DNA from: Bifidobacterium vansinderenii
GTDB lineage: Bacteria > Actinomycetota > Actinomycetes > Actinomycetales > Bifidobacteriaceae
DNA: 64,000 bases
Direction: 5' to 3'
Assembly: GCF_002234915.1 (NCBI RefSeq)
Contig: NZ_NEWD01000005.1
Location: 25,337-89,336, forward strand
In this document: positions 1 through 8,647 of the stretch, in pieces
Position numbering within the stretch: position 1 is the first letter of the stretch
How the letters are laid out: each line of letters starts with the position of its first letter
Program-made: the position numbers and the translations under genes
Notes under the pieces: generated by a model
Told to the model about the DNA's origin: nothing
Database searches by the model: none
What the model saw: the letters and a program-made list of their open reading frames with translations, nothing else

Positions 1-178
1 CGTTGGCCATCATGCCCGCGATGCGTTCGGTTTCCGCGTTCGGGTCGGCGCAGGGAGGCTCGGGTTCGGCCGCGGCGACGTCTCCCCCGATTCGTCCGGC
101 GAGGATGACGGCCGGCCCGGCGACCGTTCCCGGGCAGATGCCGATGCCGTGGAAGGTGGATGGGGTGGAGGATGGCAT
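1..178 (-). CDS. ptsI: PTS enzyme I (N-terminal part, runs off left edge)
   Basis: Phosphoenolpyruvate-protein phosphotransferase, the general PTS enzyme that phosphorylates HPr. Only the first 59 codons are present. Reading leftward from the ATG at 178, an AAAGGA ribosome site lies about 9 bases upstream, and the peptide contains the family's N-terminal motif GIGICPGTVAGPAVIL at residues 10-25. It follows ptsH in the same direction after a gap of about 200 bases holding two repeat elements, as expected of a ptsHI unit. The catalytic His and PEP-binding domain lie outside the window. Confidence 0.85.
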   Translation of the reverse strand, partial: MPSSTPSTFHGIGICPGTVAGPAVILAGRIGGDVAAAEPEPPCADPNAETERIAGMMAN

Positions 179-224
179 GGGGATGGGGATCCTTTCGAGG
201 AAATCTGGTGATGCGGGATGGGCA

Positions 225-274
225 CCCTCTCTCAGTCCGGGATAGCCGGACAGCTCCCTCCTAAGAAAGGAGCA
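225..274 (-). repeat. Two-hairpin intergenic repeat, copy 1
   Basis: Read on the minus strand it has a CTCC..GGAG hairpin, then TGTCCGGC..CCGGACTGAG and a closing GAGGG. It is a decayed member of the family described in the findings and lies between ptsH and ptsI. Confidence 0.6.
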
Positions 275-305
275 TGGGTAAGACATCCCTCGGAGTAGTG
301 GGGAG

Positions 306-355
306 CCCTCCCTCAGTCCGCCGTTGGCGGACAGCTCCCTCCCTGGGAGGGAGCA
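306..355 (-). repeat. Two-hairpin intergenic repeat, copy 2
   Basis: A well-preserved minus-oriented copy: a CTCCCTCCCAGGGAGGGAG palindrome, then a TGTCCGCC/GGCGGACTG hairpin and GAGGGAGGG. It lies 28 bases downstream of the ptsH stop, where it could end or stabilise the ptsH transcript. Confidence 0.7.
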
Positions 356-383
356 CGAAGAGATTGGGGAACGGGAAGGGGTG

Positions 384-656
384 CTAGGCGACGTCGAGGT
401 TGCCGGAGAGGAGAGCGCTCAATGAGTCCAGCGCGCGGGCGGCTTCCGGGGAATCGTCGGGGATGCTCAGCGTGACGGTGTCGCCGCCATCCACGTTCAG
501 AGTCATGATCTCCAGCGCGCTGCCGGCGTCGGCCTCACCATCGGCGGTGGCGATGTGCACGTCGAATCCGGATTCCAGCACTGCCTGGGCGAACAGCGCG
601 GCCGGGCGCGCATGCAGGCCGAGCGGGGTGCCGATCGTCACGGAACGGGAAAGCAT
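384..656 (-). CDS. ptsH: Phosphocarrier protein HPr
   Basis: 90-residue HPr, which relays phosphate from enzyme I to enzyme II in the cytoplasm. The phosphorylated His15 lies in GLHARPAALF. Ser46, the position used by HPr kinase in low-GC Gram-positives, is present, but its surroundings (ADAGSALEIM) differ from the Firmicutes consensus, so regulatory phosphorylation is doubtful. The length is normal for the family. An AAAGGA site lies about 6 bases before the ATG. It sits between the antiterminator gene and ptsI in a leftward PTS operon. Confidence 0.95.
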   Translation of the reverse strand: MLSRSVTIGTPLGLHARPAALFAQAVLESGFDVHIATADGEADAGSALEIMTLNVDGGDTVTLSIPDDSPEAARALDSLSALLSGNLDVA

Positions 657-769
657 AGCGGTCCTTTCTTTTCAATACCCGTCCGTAAGGTACCGATGCG
701 AACAGGCAACACACAATTTCAGTTCATGAGGTCATGACACTGCCGGACATGACGCAGTCGGCATGGCCG

Positions 770-1609
770 TCACTTCGCCTTGCCGGCCACGCGCGCCACG
801 TGCAACGCCAGATACGCCACCTCGTCCTCGGTGATGTCGGCGTCGAGCCGTAGCTCCAGCACCGACGCGATGCGCGACGCACACTGCATGGCCTCAGGAT
901 AGGAGTCGCGGATGGCCGCCACGATCGGATCGGGCTCGGATTCCAGCTGCTGGTTCTGGTGGATGCGTACGAACAGGTAGCGCAGATGCGTAATGAACCG
1001 TCCCACGTTCACCGACGCCTGATCGAGCGTCACCCCGTAGCTCTGTTCGATGATCGCCAGCATCTGCTGGATCACGCCCGTCATCGTATACGTATATGTC
1101 AGGTCGCCCGACGAAAAACCGGCGTTCACCAGATGCAGGCTCAGCGCGGTCGTCTCCTCGTCCGGCAGCACGCCATCGAGACGCTTGTTCAACGATTTGA
1201 GCAACGCCTGCGACTGCGCATACTCCTTCGGGTACAGGTTGCGCACTTCGCCCATCAGCGGGTAGGCGATGTGCACGCCGTTGCGGGCGCGGGCCACGGC
1301 GTTGTCCACGTGATCGGCGAGCGCCACGACGAGCGTGGTGCTGCCGAGCGCGGACTCGTCAAGTCCGGCCTCCTTCATCGATTCGAGGACCGAGCGAAGC
1401 GTCTCGGGCGGAATATCGGTGAGCATCTGCGCAAGATGGTCGGGGTCACGGCCGTCGGACGGCACGAACTTGCGCACCACGCTCGCAGGATCGATCGATT
1501 TGCCCGGCTTGCCTTGGAATCCGATGCCACGGCCGGTGAGGATCACCTCGCCACCGTCGTCGTCCTTGGCGAGCACGACGTTGTTGTTGAATACGCGAAG
1601 AATCTCCAT
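770..1609 (-). CDS. BglG/LicT-family transcriptional antiterminator
   Basis: About 279 residues, the usual length for this family. The N-terminal RNA-binding CAT domain begins MEILRVFNNNVVLAKD, and two PTS regulation domains (PRD) follow, with conserved histidines in motifs such as LADHVDNAV and LALHVARVAG. The protein would bind a RAT hairpin in PTS mRNA and block termination when sugar is available. The ATG at 1609 is chosen because an AAAGGGAA site lies just upstream and it matches the conserved family start; an in-frame start 36 bases earlier lacks support. It lies 41 bases after the EIIBCA gene and is probably co-transcribed with it. I did not find a convincing RAT site in the sense orientation. 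Confidence 0.88.
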   Translation of the reverse strand: MEILRVFNNNVVLAKDDDGGEVILTGRGIGFQGKPGKSIDPASVVRKFVPSDGRDPDHLAQMLTDIPPETLRSVLESMKEAGLDESALGSTTLVVALADHVDNAVARARNGVHIAYPLMGEVRNLYPKEYAQSQALLKSLNKRLDGVLPDEETTALSLHLVNAGFSSGDLTYTYTMTGVIQQMLAIIEQSYGVTLDQASVNVGRFITHLRYLFVRIHQNQQLESEPDPIVAAIRDSYPEAMQCASRIASVLELRLDADITEDEVAYLALHVARVAGKAK

Positions 1610-1650
1610 GCCTGTTCCCTTTCCCCTTCGTACCGTTTCGTTCATTGTCG

Positions 1651-3942
1651 TCAGCGTTCCACTCTGATCGCCGTTTCTCCCGCGGACAGCATGGCGTCGA
1701 GCACGGGCGAAACCGTTGTCATCCGGCTACTGTTGGCCACGGTCATCACCGTCACCGCGCTGCATCCGGCCTTGACGATGCGACCGAAGTCGACCGTCGC
1801 CAACACGTCACCCGCACTCACCTGTTCTCCTTTGGACACCGCCATGGCAAAGCCCGTGCCATTCATTCTCACTGTACCAATACCGATATGCACCAGCACT
1901 TCAATGCCGTCGTCGGTTTTGATGCCGAACGCATGACCGGTTTTGGCCACGGTCTTGAGCGTACCCGATACCGGTGCGACCACGGTGGTTTCCGTTCCCT
2001 CCGCCGGCTCGCCCGCCGGCATGATGCCCACGCCCTCGCCGAGCGCGCGCGATGCGAACACGGGATCGTTCACGTCGTCGAGCGCGATCGTATGACCGGG
2101 AACGGGTGCACCAATACAAGTGACGTCGTCGTCCGGCGAGTTCAGCGTGACGGCGGATTCGGATTCGGGCGTCCCAGCCGAGTCAGCGGATTCGACGTCA
2201 TCCGCAGGTTCGATGTTATCCGCAGGTTCGACGATCCGTCCGGGATCGGCAACGGCATCGTCATTATGAGCAACGGCATCGCGACCATCATCACGGTGAT
2301 CATCGCGGCCGTCATCATCACGTCCTACGGAAGAGACGCCGGCGGCACCGCGCGCACGCATGCGCTCGCGCTCCTCCGGAGTGCGGTAGTCGAGCGCCAC
2401 GATCAGCAGCATCGGCACAAGGAATCCCACGCCGATCGCAACCACGTACACCCACATCGGGTCGAACAGCGGAATCGTCAGCAGCGACGTGAACGCGAAC
2501 GCGCTGGCGGTGACCACATGCACCACCGCGCCCGACGGCGTGACCGACGGGAACATGAGACCCAGCACGCCGATCACCACACCGCCCGCCGCACAGCCGG
2601 CGAGCATACGGCGATAGACCAGCCGGTAACGCAGATGAATGCCGTACAGGCTCGGCTCGGTCAGACCGCCAAGCAGACCGGCCGCCAGCGCGCCCGACGC
2701 CGTGGCGCGCATGGCCGCATTGCGTTCGCGCAACGACACGATGAGCACGCCGGCCGTGGACCCGAAGCACGCGAAATTCCATACGGCCATCGGCCCCTGA
2801 ATGAAGTCGTAGCCGAGCAGCTGCACGTTCATGAGCATGAGCGCGTTGAGCGGCCAATGCAACCCGACGGGCACGAGGAACGGATAGATCAGCGGCAGCA
2901 GCACGGCGAATGCGAACGGCGCATGCACGCTCAGCCATGCCAACGCCGTGCAGATGCCGTTGCTCAGCCACACGCCGAACGGCCCGATCACGAATCCGGT
3001 GAGCGGCGTGATCACCGCCATGCATAGGAACGGCATGAACACCATGCGCATGTTCGCCGGCACCACACGACGCAGACCGTGGTAGAGCCCGGCGAGCGCC
3101 AATACCATGAGCAGCGGCACGAACACGTTGCCGCTGTAGTCGCTCACCAGCATGGGAAGGCCGAACACCGGCACCGTGCACGAGCGCGATCCCAGTGTGG
3201 CGTTGACCGAGCAGGAAGCGACCGGCAGATCCATGAGCCCCGTGTACTGCGGCGTCATGAACGCGGCCATGATCATGGCGCCCAGCCACGGATCCACCTT
3301 GAGTTTGCGCGACGCGTTGTACGCGACGATGATCGGCAGAAAGTAGAACACGCCCTTCCACATCGCGGTGACGAACATCCAGCCGGGCGATCCGACATCG
3401 GCCGTGCGCACGCCGAACGCGGCGACCAGATTGACGATGGCGATGACGATCGACGCGCCGAGCAGCACGCCGATGATCGGACGGAACGAATCGGACAGGT
3501 ATTCGAAGAACCAGGCCAGCCAGCGTGTGCCGCGCTCGCGCAACGCCGTGGGTATGGGCGTGTCGGCAAGGGATGCGTCGGCCACGTTTGCGTTTGTGGT
3601 CACGGTCGTGGATTCGGTCGCAGCGGAACCGACGTCCATGCCGCCGAGGGGGGATCGATCGGCGACCGGCACCCCGTCGGATTCGTCCGCCATGCCGGGC
3701 AGCGCCATCACGGCGTGGTAGACATCCTCCACATCGCCGCCGATGACCACCTGGTACCGGTCGCCCTGACGGGGAAATCCGGCCAGAACCGCGGGATTGG
3801 CGTCGATCGCCGCCTGATCGACCCGTGACGCGTCGACGAGCTCGAATCGCAGACGGGTGGCGCAATGCGTGAGCCCCCGTACGTTGCCCGCTCCCCCGAT
3901 GGCCGCGATGATCGCCCGCGCCGTATCACGTTCGCTCGCCAT
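1651..3942 (-). CDS. PTS EIIBCA, glucose/beta-glucoside type
   Basis: Membrane permease that imports and phosphorylates a glucose-type sugar. Domain order is EIIB (about residues 1-80, phosphorylated Cys in LTHCATRLRF), EIIC (about 130-500, some ten hydrophobic segments) and EIIA of the Glc class at the C-terminus (active His in VLVHIGIGTV). EIIC and EIIA are joined by an Asp/Glu-rich linker of roughly 130 residues with imperfect PAD/SAD repeats, longer than usual. The ATG at 3942 has a GGAG site at good spacing and starts right at the EIIB fold. An in-frame ATG at 3981 would add 13 residues. The substrate cannot be fixed from sequence; glucose is a reasonable guess in bifidobacteria with a single such PTS. 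Confidence 0.9.
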   Translation of the reverse strand: MASERDTARAIIAAIGGAGNVRGLTHCATRLRFELVDASRVDQAAIDANPAVLAGFPRQGDRYQVVIGGDVEDVYHAVMALPGMADESDGVPVADRSPLGGMDVGSAATESTTVTTNANVADASLADTPIPTALRERGTRWLAWFFEYLSDSFRPIIGVLLGASIVIAIVNLVAAFGVRTADVGSPGWMFVTAMWKGVFYFLPIIVAYNASRKLKVDPWLGAMIMAAFMTPQYTGLMDLPVASCSVNATLGSRSCTVPVFGLPMLVSDYSGNVFVPLLMVLALAGLYHGLRRVVPANMRMVFMPFLCMAVITPLTGFVIGPFGVWLSNGICTALAWLSVHAPFAFAVLLPLIYPFLVPVGLHWPLNALMLMNVQLLGYDFIQGPMAVWNFACFGSTAGVLIVSLRERNAAMRATASGALAAGLLGGLTEPSLYGIHLRYRLVYRRMLAGCAAGGVVIGVLGLMFPSVTPSGAVVHVVTASAFAFTSLLTIPLFDPMWVYVVAIGVGFLVPMLLIVALDYRTPEERERMRARGAAGVSSVGRDDDGRDDHRDDGRDAVAHNDDAVADPGRIVEPADNIEPADDVESADSAGTPESESAVTLNSPDDDVTCIGAPVPGHTIALDDVNDPVFASRALGEGVGIMPAGEPAEGTETTVVAPVSGTLKTVAKTGHAFGIKTDDGIEVLVHIGIGTVRMNGTGFAMAVSKGEQVSAGDVLATVDFGRIVKAGCSAVTVMTVANSSRMTTVSPVLDAMLSAGETAIRVER

Positions 3943-4078
3943 TGCCCGTTCTCCGTTCTCGCCGGTGTTCTCTCTGCGCATCGCCGGTCTTGCCTTTGAT
4001 TCACCACAAACTTAGCCCGTTCCGCCGATTGCCGCACCGTCCCACGCCGACCTGTGCCATCCCACACCGGCGAAAGTC

Positions 4079-4111
4079 GTCGAAACGTCAACACGGCGTC
4101 GGCGTTTCGAC
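4079..4111. promoter_or_regulatory. Inverted repeat in divergent EII/pgm promoter region
   Basis: Perfect 9-base arms GTCGAAACG and CGTTTCGAC separated by 15 bases, in the 225-base gap between the divergent EIIBCA and pgm genes. It could be a repressor operator controlling either gene. The regulator is unknown. Confidence 0.4.
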
Positions 4112-4167
4112 AGGGATTGTTCATTTCATGCACGCGTTTGCGCCGTTTCGTGTGGCAAGATGGTGTC

Positions 4168-5844
4168 ATGGTTGCTAAAAATGCGGGACTTCCCGCCACC
4201 CCAGAAGATCTGATCAACGTCGATGAGGTCATCGGCAAGTACTATGACCTCGTCCCCGACCCCTCGGTGCCCGAGCAGCGCGTGTCGTTCGGCACGTCCG
4301 GCCACCGTGGTTCCAGCCTGAAGACCTCGTTCAACGAGGCTCATATCGTCGCCATCTCACAGGCGATCGCCGAATTCCGCAAGAAGGACGGCGTCACCGG
4401 ACCGCTGTACATCGGCCGTGACACGCACGCCCTGTCGGAGCCGGCGTGGAAGACCGCCATCGAGGTGCTCGTCGCCAACGGCGTGCGCGTGCGCATCGAT
4501 TCGCGCGACGACTTCACCCCCACCCCCGTGGTCTCCCAGGCCATCCTGACGCACAACCGCGCGGCCGACAGCACCCAGCGTTTCAGCGGTGACGATCTGG
4601 CCGACGGCATCGTGGTCACCCCGTCGCACAACCCGCCCACCGACGGCGGCTTCAAGTACGATCCGCCGACCGGCGGCCCGGCTCCGGCCGAGACCACCAA
4701 CGCGATCGCCGCCCGTGCGAACGAGCTGCTCGGCGACTACAAGTCCGTCAAGCGCGTGCCGTTCGAGCAGGCCGTCAAGTCCGATCTGGTGGAGCGCTTC
4801 GACTTCCGCGACCACTACGTGTCCGATCTGGGCAACGTGATCGACTTCGACGTGATCCGCAACAGCGGCGTGCGTCTGGGCATCGACCCGCTGGGCGGCG
4901 CCTCCGTGAACTACTGGCCGCTCATGAACGAGAAGTTCGGCCTGTCGATCGACGTGGTGCGTCCCGAGGTCGACCCGACCTGGCGCTTCATGACCATCGA
5001 CCACGACGGCAAGATCCGCATGGACCCCTCCTCCACGTACGCGATGAAGGGTCTGGTCGACGAGCTCAACGCCGGCGCGTGGGACAAGTACGATCTCGTC
5101 GGCGGCACCGACCCGGACGCCGACCGTCACGGCATCGTCTGCCCGAACTGGGGCGTGATGAACCCGAACCACTACATCGCCGTAGTCGTCGAATACCTGT
5201 TCGGCGGCAACCGTCCCGACTGGCCGAAGGGCGCCGGCATCGGCAAGACGCTGGTGAGCTCCTCGCTGATCGACCGCGTGGCCGCCTCCATCGGCGCCAA
5301 GCTCGTCGAGGTGCCGGTGGGCTTCAAGTGGTTCGTCGACCCGCTGTTCAAGGGCGAGGTGGCGTTCGGCGGCGAGGAGAGCTCCGGTATGAGCTTCCTG
5401 CGTCGCGACGGCCGCGTGTGGACCACCGACAAGGACGGTCTGATCCCCGACCTGCTGGCCGCCGAGATCACCGCCAAGACCGGCAAGAACCCGGCCCAGC
5501 TGCATCAGGAGCAGGTGGAGCGCTTCGGCGAGAGCTGGTACAAGCGCATCGACACGCCCACCACGCTCGAGCAGAAGCAGAAGTTCGCCACGCTGTCCGG
5601 CAGCGACGTGACCGCCACGCAGCTGGCCGGCGAGGACATCACCGCCAAGCTGACCGAGGCTCCGGGCAACGGCGCCAAGATCGGCGGTCTGAAGGTGACG
5701 ACCAAGGACAACTGGTTCGCCGCCCGCCCGTCCGGTACCGAAAACATCTACAAGGTGTACGCCGAGTCCTTCGTCTCCCCCGAGGCACTGGACAAGGTGC
5801 TCGACGAGGCCGGCGCCGTGGTCGACAAGGCGCTGAGCGAGTAG
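4168..5844 (+). CDS. pgm: Alpha-phosphoglucomutase
   Basis: 558-residue cytoplasmic enzyme that interconverts glucose 1-phosphate and glucose 6-phosphate. It links the neighbouring PTS to glycogen and EPS precursor synthesis. Visible signatures: [11 protein letters not shown] near the N-terminus, the phosphoserine loop TPSHNPP, the Mg2+ loop [10 protein letters not shown], the sugar loop GGEESSG and the phosphate loop [10 protein letters not shown]. The ATG at 4168 fits the family N-terminus ([15 protein letters not shown]). No clear Shine-Dalgarno precedes it, so initiation may be leaderless or weak. A strong hairpin follows the stop. Confidence 0.96.
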   Translation: MVAKNAGLPATPEDLINVDEVIGKYYDLVPDPSVPEQRVSFGTSGHRGSSLKTSFNEAHIVAISQAIAEFRKKDGVTGPLYIGRDTHALSEPAWKTAIEVLVANGVRVRIDSRDDFTPTPVVSQAILTHNRAADSTQRFSGDDLADGIVVTPSHNPPTDGGFKYDPPTGGPAPAETTNAIAARANELLGDYKSVKRVPFEQAVKSDLVERFDFRDHYVSDLGNVIDFDVIRNSGVRLGIDPLGGASVNYWPLMNEKFGLSIDVVRPEVDPTWRFMTIDHDGKIRMDPSSTYAMKGLVDELNAGAWDKYDLVGGTDPDADRHGIVCPNWGVMNPNHYIAVVVEYLFGGNRPDWPKGAGIGKTLVSSSLIDRVAASIGAKLVEVPVGFKWFVDPLFKGEVAFGGEESSGMSFLRRDGRVWTTDKDGLIPDLLAAEITAKTGKNPAQLHQEQVERFGESWYKRIDTPTTLEQKQKFATLSGSDVTATQLAGEDITAKLTEAPGNGAKIGGLKVTTKDNWFAARPSGTENIYKVYAESFVSPEALDKVLDEAGAVVDKALSE

Positions 5845-5887
5845 TCGCGTAATCGGTCGTCGAATCGATAACCGAGATACAAGCGAA

Positions 5888-5942
5888 ATACGAAAGGGGT
5901 CTGGCATCGCAGTACGACTGTGACGCCAGACCCCTTTCGTAT
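5888..5942. terminator. Bidirectional terminator after pgm
   Basis: A perfect 18-base stem (ATACGAAAGGGGTCTGGC and its complement) with a 19-base loop. It lies 44 bases after the pgm stop and between convergent genes. The arms carry A-rich/T-rich outer ends, so it could act both ways. Confidence 0.85.
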
Positions 5943-5984
5943 GCATTCGCGCACGTTTCGTCACCGTCAAGTCCGCGAACGGTC

Positions 5985-6085
5985 GGATACGATTACGTTC
6001 CGTCATCTCAACAGAACGAAACGTAATCGAAGAGCGTTGTTCGGTTACGAACCGTTTCGCGGCGTCAACGGAACGTAATCCGAAA
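5985..6085. repeat. GGAACGTAATC repeat array, left
   Basis: Four degenerate copies of a motif close to GGAACGTAATC or its complement in about 100 bases: 5991-6003 (complement), 6017-6031, 6043-6056 (complement, decayed) and 6068-6084. Further half-units (TTCCGT) follow near 6094. It lies between pgm and the HtaA gene; the same motif recurs at 18.8-19.0 kb. Confidence 0.7.
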
Positions 6086-6103
6086 GACCGCCTTTCCGTT
6101 CCG

Positions 6104-8647
6104 TCATCGTCCGGCGAGCAGACGGTCGAGCGCGTCGGACGGGTCGAGTCCCAGACGGCGACGGATGAGCCAGCCGCATCCCAGCGGCATCGCGGTCGCG
6201 GCGGCCACGCCGGCCGAACCGGCGGCGATGGTACGCGCATTGTCCTCGATCAGCGTGACCGTGCCGGCCTCGGCCAGGGGCTCGTCGTCGGATGCGGAGG
6301 AACGGCCGGCACGACTGCCGCCATTGTCGTTGCCGGAAGCGTCGTTCTTCTGCTGATCATCGGTCTTTTTCGCAGATGCCAATGATTTATTCCCGGTCGA
6401 ACCGGACGCGGAGGCGGACGAGGCACCGCTGCCGCTGCCTCCGCTGCTCGACGTGGACGACGAGGAGCCGGAAGCGGACGATGCCGCCGCGCCGGCGGCC
6501 GTAGCCGCAGCGGGCGAATCGGCGGGAACGTCCACCGTGTACGAGGCGTCGAACTGCACGGACATCGGCAGCGTGACCTTGGCGAAGTCGCGCGCGCCAC
6601 CTGCCGTGTACCAGTAGGCGGACTGTCCGGTTTCCATCTGGAAGTCGACGAACGACTGCGGGAACGATCCCCAGTATGCGGCGTTGCCGTCGTCTTTGGC
6701 CGCCTGTCCGCCGTGGTCGCCGCTTGCGGTCACCGCGACGCCAAGATAGTTCGGTGTGACAGTGAAGCCGTGCGCCGACTCGGCCTGGCTGAGGTTCACG
6801 CCCGTGATGTCGGCCACGTGGATGGTGCGCGGCGACAGCGTCACCCATTTGCCGGAGTCGGTCATCGAGGATCCGTAGCCGGACGCGGTGGCGGTGAGCG
6901 CGCCGTTGCCGTTCGCGTCGAGCGTGAGCGTGGGGTCGGTGACGCTCCAGTAGGTCATGCCGCCGTAGTAGGCGACCGTCCATGATCCCTTCCATGAGAT
7001 CGTGACGGAACCGTCCGACGCCATGACGCCGGAGCCGTTGGCGATCACCACCTGCGATTCGGTGTTGATCGATCGGCCGTCGGCGCGCTTGCCCATGGTA
7101 ACGCCATCACCGCTGCGGGTGAGGCATCGGCTGTCCCACGACGCGCGCACCCATTGGCCGGACGAGTTCGGCTTTTCAATGCTGACGTTGCCGTCCACGG
7201 CCTTGTAGAGATCCTTCGTCCAGACCCTGGCGGATCCGGTGTTGCCCGCCTTGCCCGCAGAGAGGAAGTTGCAGTCGCCGTAGTAGGATGCTGAGTTCGT
7301 CTCGTCGTTCATGCCCCAGCGGAGGGTGACGTTCGAATAGGTGACGGTGGCGTTGCCGTCGGCGTCTCCGGAACCGCCGGCGCCGTTCCCGCTAGCGTCG
7401 CCGCCACCGTTCTCACCGTTGCCGGAATTGCCGGAATTGGAATCGCCACCGGAACCATTGTCAGGACCGTTGCCGGAACCGGTGTTGTCACCGTTGCCGG
7501 AACCGTTCCCGCCAACATCGCCGCCACCGTTCCCACCGTTGCCGGAATTGTCTCCGGATCCGCCGCCGCTACCGTCGCCGTCACCGGGATTCGATGGCGT
7601 ATCGGGCGCGGGCGCGGCCTCCCCCCACGTGATGCTGATGGGCGACGCCACCTTGCGCGGCTGAATGCTGTCAGAACCGCCGTCAGTGGTGTACCAGTAC
7701 GACGTCTGTCCGGTCAGCTTGTTGAACGCCACCCATGTTTCGGGGAACGATCCCCACCATGCCGCGTTAGCGTCGGTCCGATCGGCCTGACCCTCCCCGA
7801 CGTCCACGCCGAGGTAGTCGGGTTGTACGTCGATGCGTTCGTCGCCGAACACGATCTGATCGGCGTCGCCGTTCCCGGTTCCGGTCGTGAAATCGGCCAG
7901 ATGAATGGTGGTGACCTCCAGCGTCGACCATTTGCCCGGATCATTGCGGTCGGCGCCGTACCCGGTGGCCGTGCCGGTGAGTGTTCCCTTGCCGTCCTTG
8001 ATGTCGAGCACGGGGTCGGCGATCGACCAGTAGGTCATGCCGCCGTAGTAGACGATGGTGAACGACGCGTCCTTCCATGCGATGTGCGCGGTGCCGGCTG
8101 CGGCGTTCACCGTTCCCTCGCCGCCGGTCAGTCGCACGATGTTCTCGGAGTACGTGGGTTCGGCATCGGTCGCGCCCTGCGGTGTGAAGGTGAGTCCGCC
8201 GGTTCTGCCGCTGATGCTGGTGCCGTTGCGGTTCGTGCATCGTGTGTCGAACCCGGACACCTGCCGCAGGTCGCCGTTCGCATCGGGTTTGAGGATCTGC
8301 GCATGCGCGCTCTCATCGACCGTGCGATACAGCGGCTCGCCGTCGGTGTCGACGGAGTCGGCCGTCCAGATCGTGGCGCCGCCAGCGTTGCCCGTGGTGC
8401 CGGCGGACAGGGCGTTGCAGCCGCCCGCATACGATCCGCCGCCGCTTTCGGGATTCACGCCCCAGTCGAGCACGACGTCGGTCACCGTGGTATCGGTCGA
8501 GGAGGAGGACGAGGCGGCATCGGCACCGTTCGCCTTGGTTCCCGTGGCCGCGAACGCCGGCGCGATGGCGGCCACCGATCCGGCGCCCACCGCCACGACC
8601 GTGGACAGCGCGCAGATGGTCTTCAGTACGGTCCGTCCCAAACTCAT
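6104..8647 (-). CDS. Surface heme-binding protein with two HtaA domains
   Basis: About 847 residues. It has a signal peptide (to about residue 35, ending AFA) and a first HtaA-type domain (about 57-340). A Gly/Asn/Ser/Asp-rich spacer of about 90 residues follows, then a second HtaA domain (about 437-690), a Ser/Ala-rich stretch and a C-terminal membrane segment followed by RRR. HtaA hallmarks are GGMTYWSIADP/GGMTYWSVTDP, WGSFPETW and TGQTSYWYT. Family knowledge: corynebacterial HtaA domains bind heme, so this protein probably captures heme at the surface and hands it to the adjacent ABC transporter. Each domain carries a Cys pair (GGCN..TRC, GDCN..SRC), a possible disulfide. The ATG overlaps the upstream stop (TGATG); a GTG at 8650 is an alternative. 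Confidence 0.85.
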   Translation of the reverse strand: MSLGRTVLKTICALSTVVAVGAGSVAAIAPAFAATGTKANGADAASSSSSTDTTVTDVVLDWGVNPESGGGSYAGGCNALSAGTTGNAGGATIWTADSVDTDGEPLYRTVDESAHAQILKPDANGDLRQVSGFDTRCTNRNGTSISGRTGGLTFTPQGATDAEPTYSENIVRLTGGEGTVNAAAGTAHIAWKDASFTIVYYGGMTYWSIADPVLDIKDGKGTLTGTATGYGADRNDPGKWSTLEVTTIHLADFTTGTGNGDADQIVFGDERIDVQPDYLGVDVGEGQADRTDANAAWWGSFPETWVAFNKLTGQTSYWYTTDGGSDSIQPRKVASPISITWGEAAPAPDTPSNPGDGDGSGGGSGDNSGNGGNGGGDVGGNGSGNGDNTGSGNGPDNGSGGDSNSGNSGNGENGGGDASGNGAGGSGDADGNATVTYSNVTLRWGMNDETNSASYYGDCNFLSAGKAGNTGSARVWTKDLYKAVDGNVSIEKPNSSGQWVRASWDSRCLTRSGDGVTMGKRADGRSINTESQVVIANGSGVMASDGSVTISWKGSWTVAYYGGMTYWSVTDPTLTLDANGNGALTATASGYGSSMTDSGKWVTLSPRTIHVADITGVNLSQAESAHGFTVTPNYLGVAVTASGDHGGQAAKDDGNAAYWGSFPQSFVDFQMETGQSAYWYTAGGARDFAKVTLPMSVQFDASYTVDVPADSPAAATAAGAAASSASGSSSSTSSSGGSGSGASSASASGSTGNKSLASAKKTDDQQKNDASGNDNGGSRAGRSSASDDEPLAEAGTVTLIEDNARTIAAGSAGVAAATAMPLGCGWLIRRRLGLDPSDALDRLLAGR

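Noticed and set aside
1645..3027. Long plus-strand open frame opposite the PTS EII gene
   Set aside because: His/Arg/Gln-rich, no family character, no ribosome site, fully antisense to a clear EIIBCA gene; a high-GC shadow.
4113..4140. Plus-strand GGGATTGTTCA resembling the start of a RAT antiterminator site
   Set aside because: It points toward pgm, not the PTS operon, and the second half of the RAT consensus is missing; probably chance.
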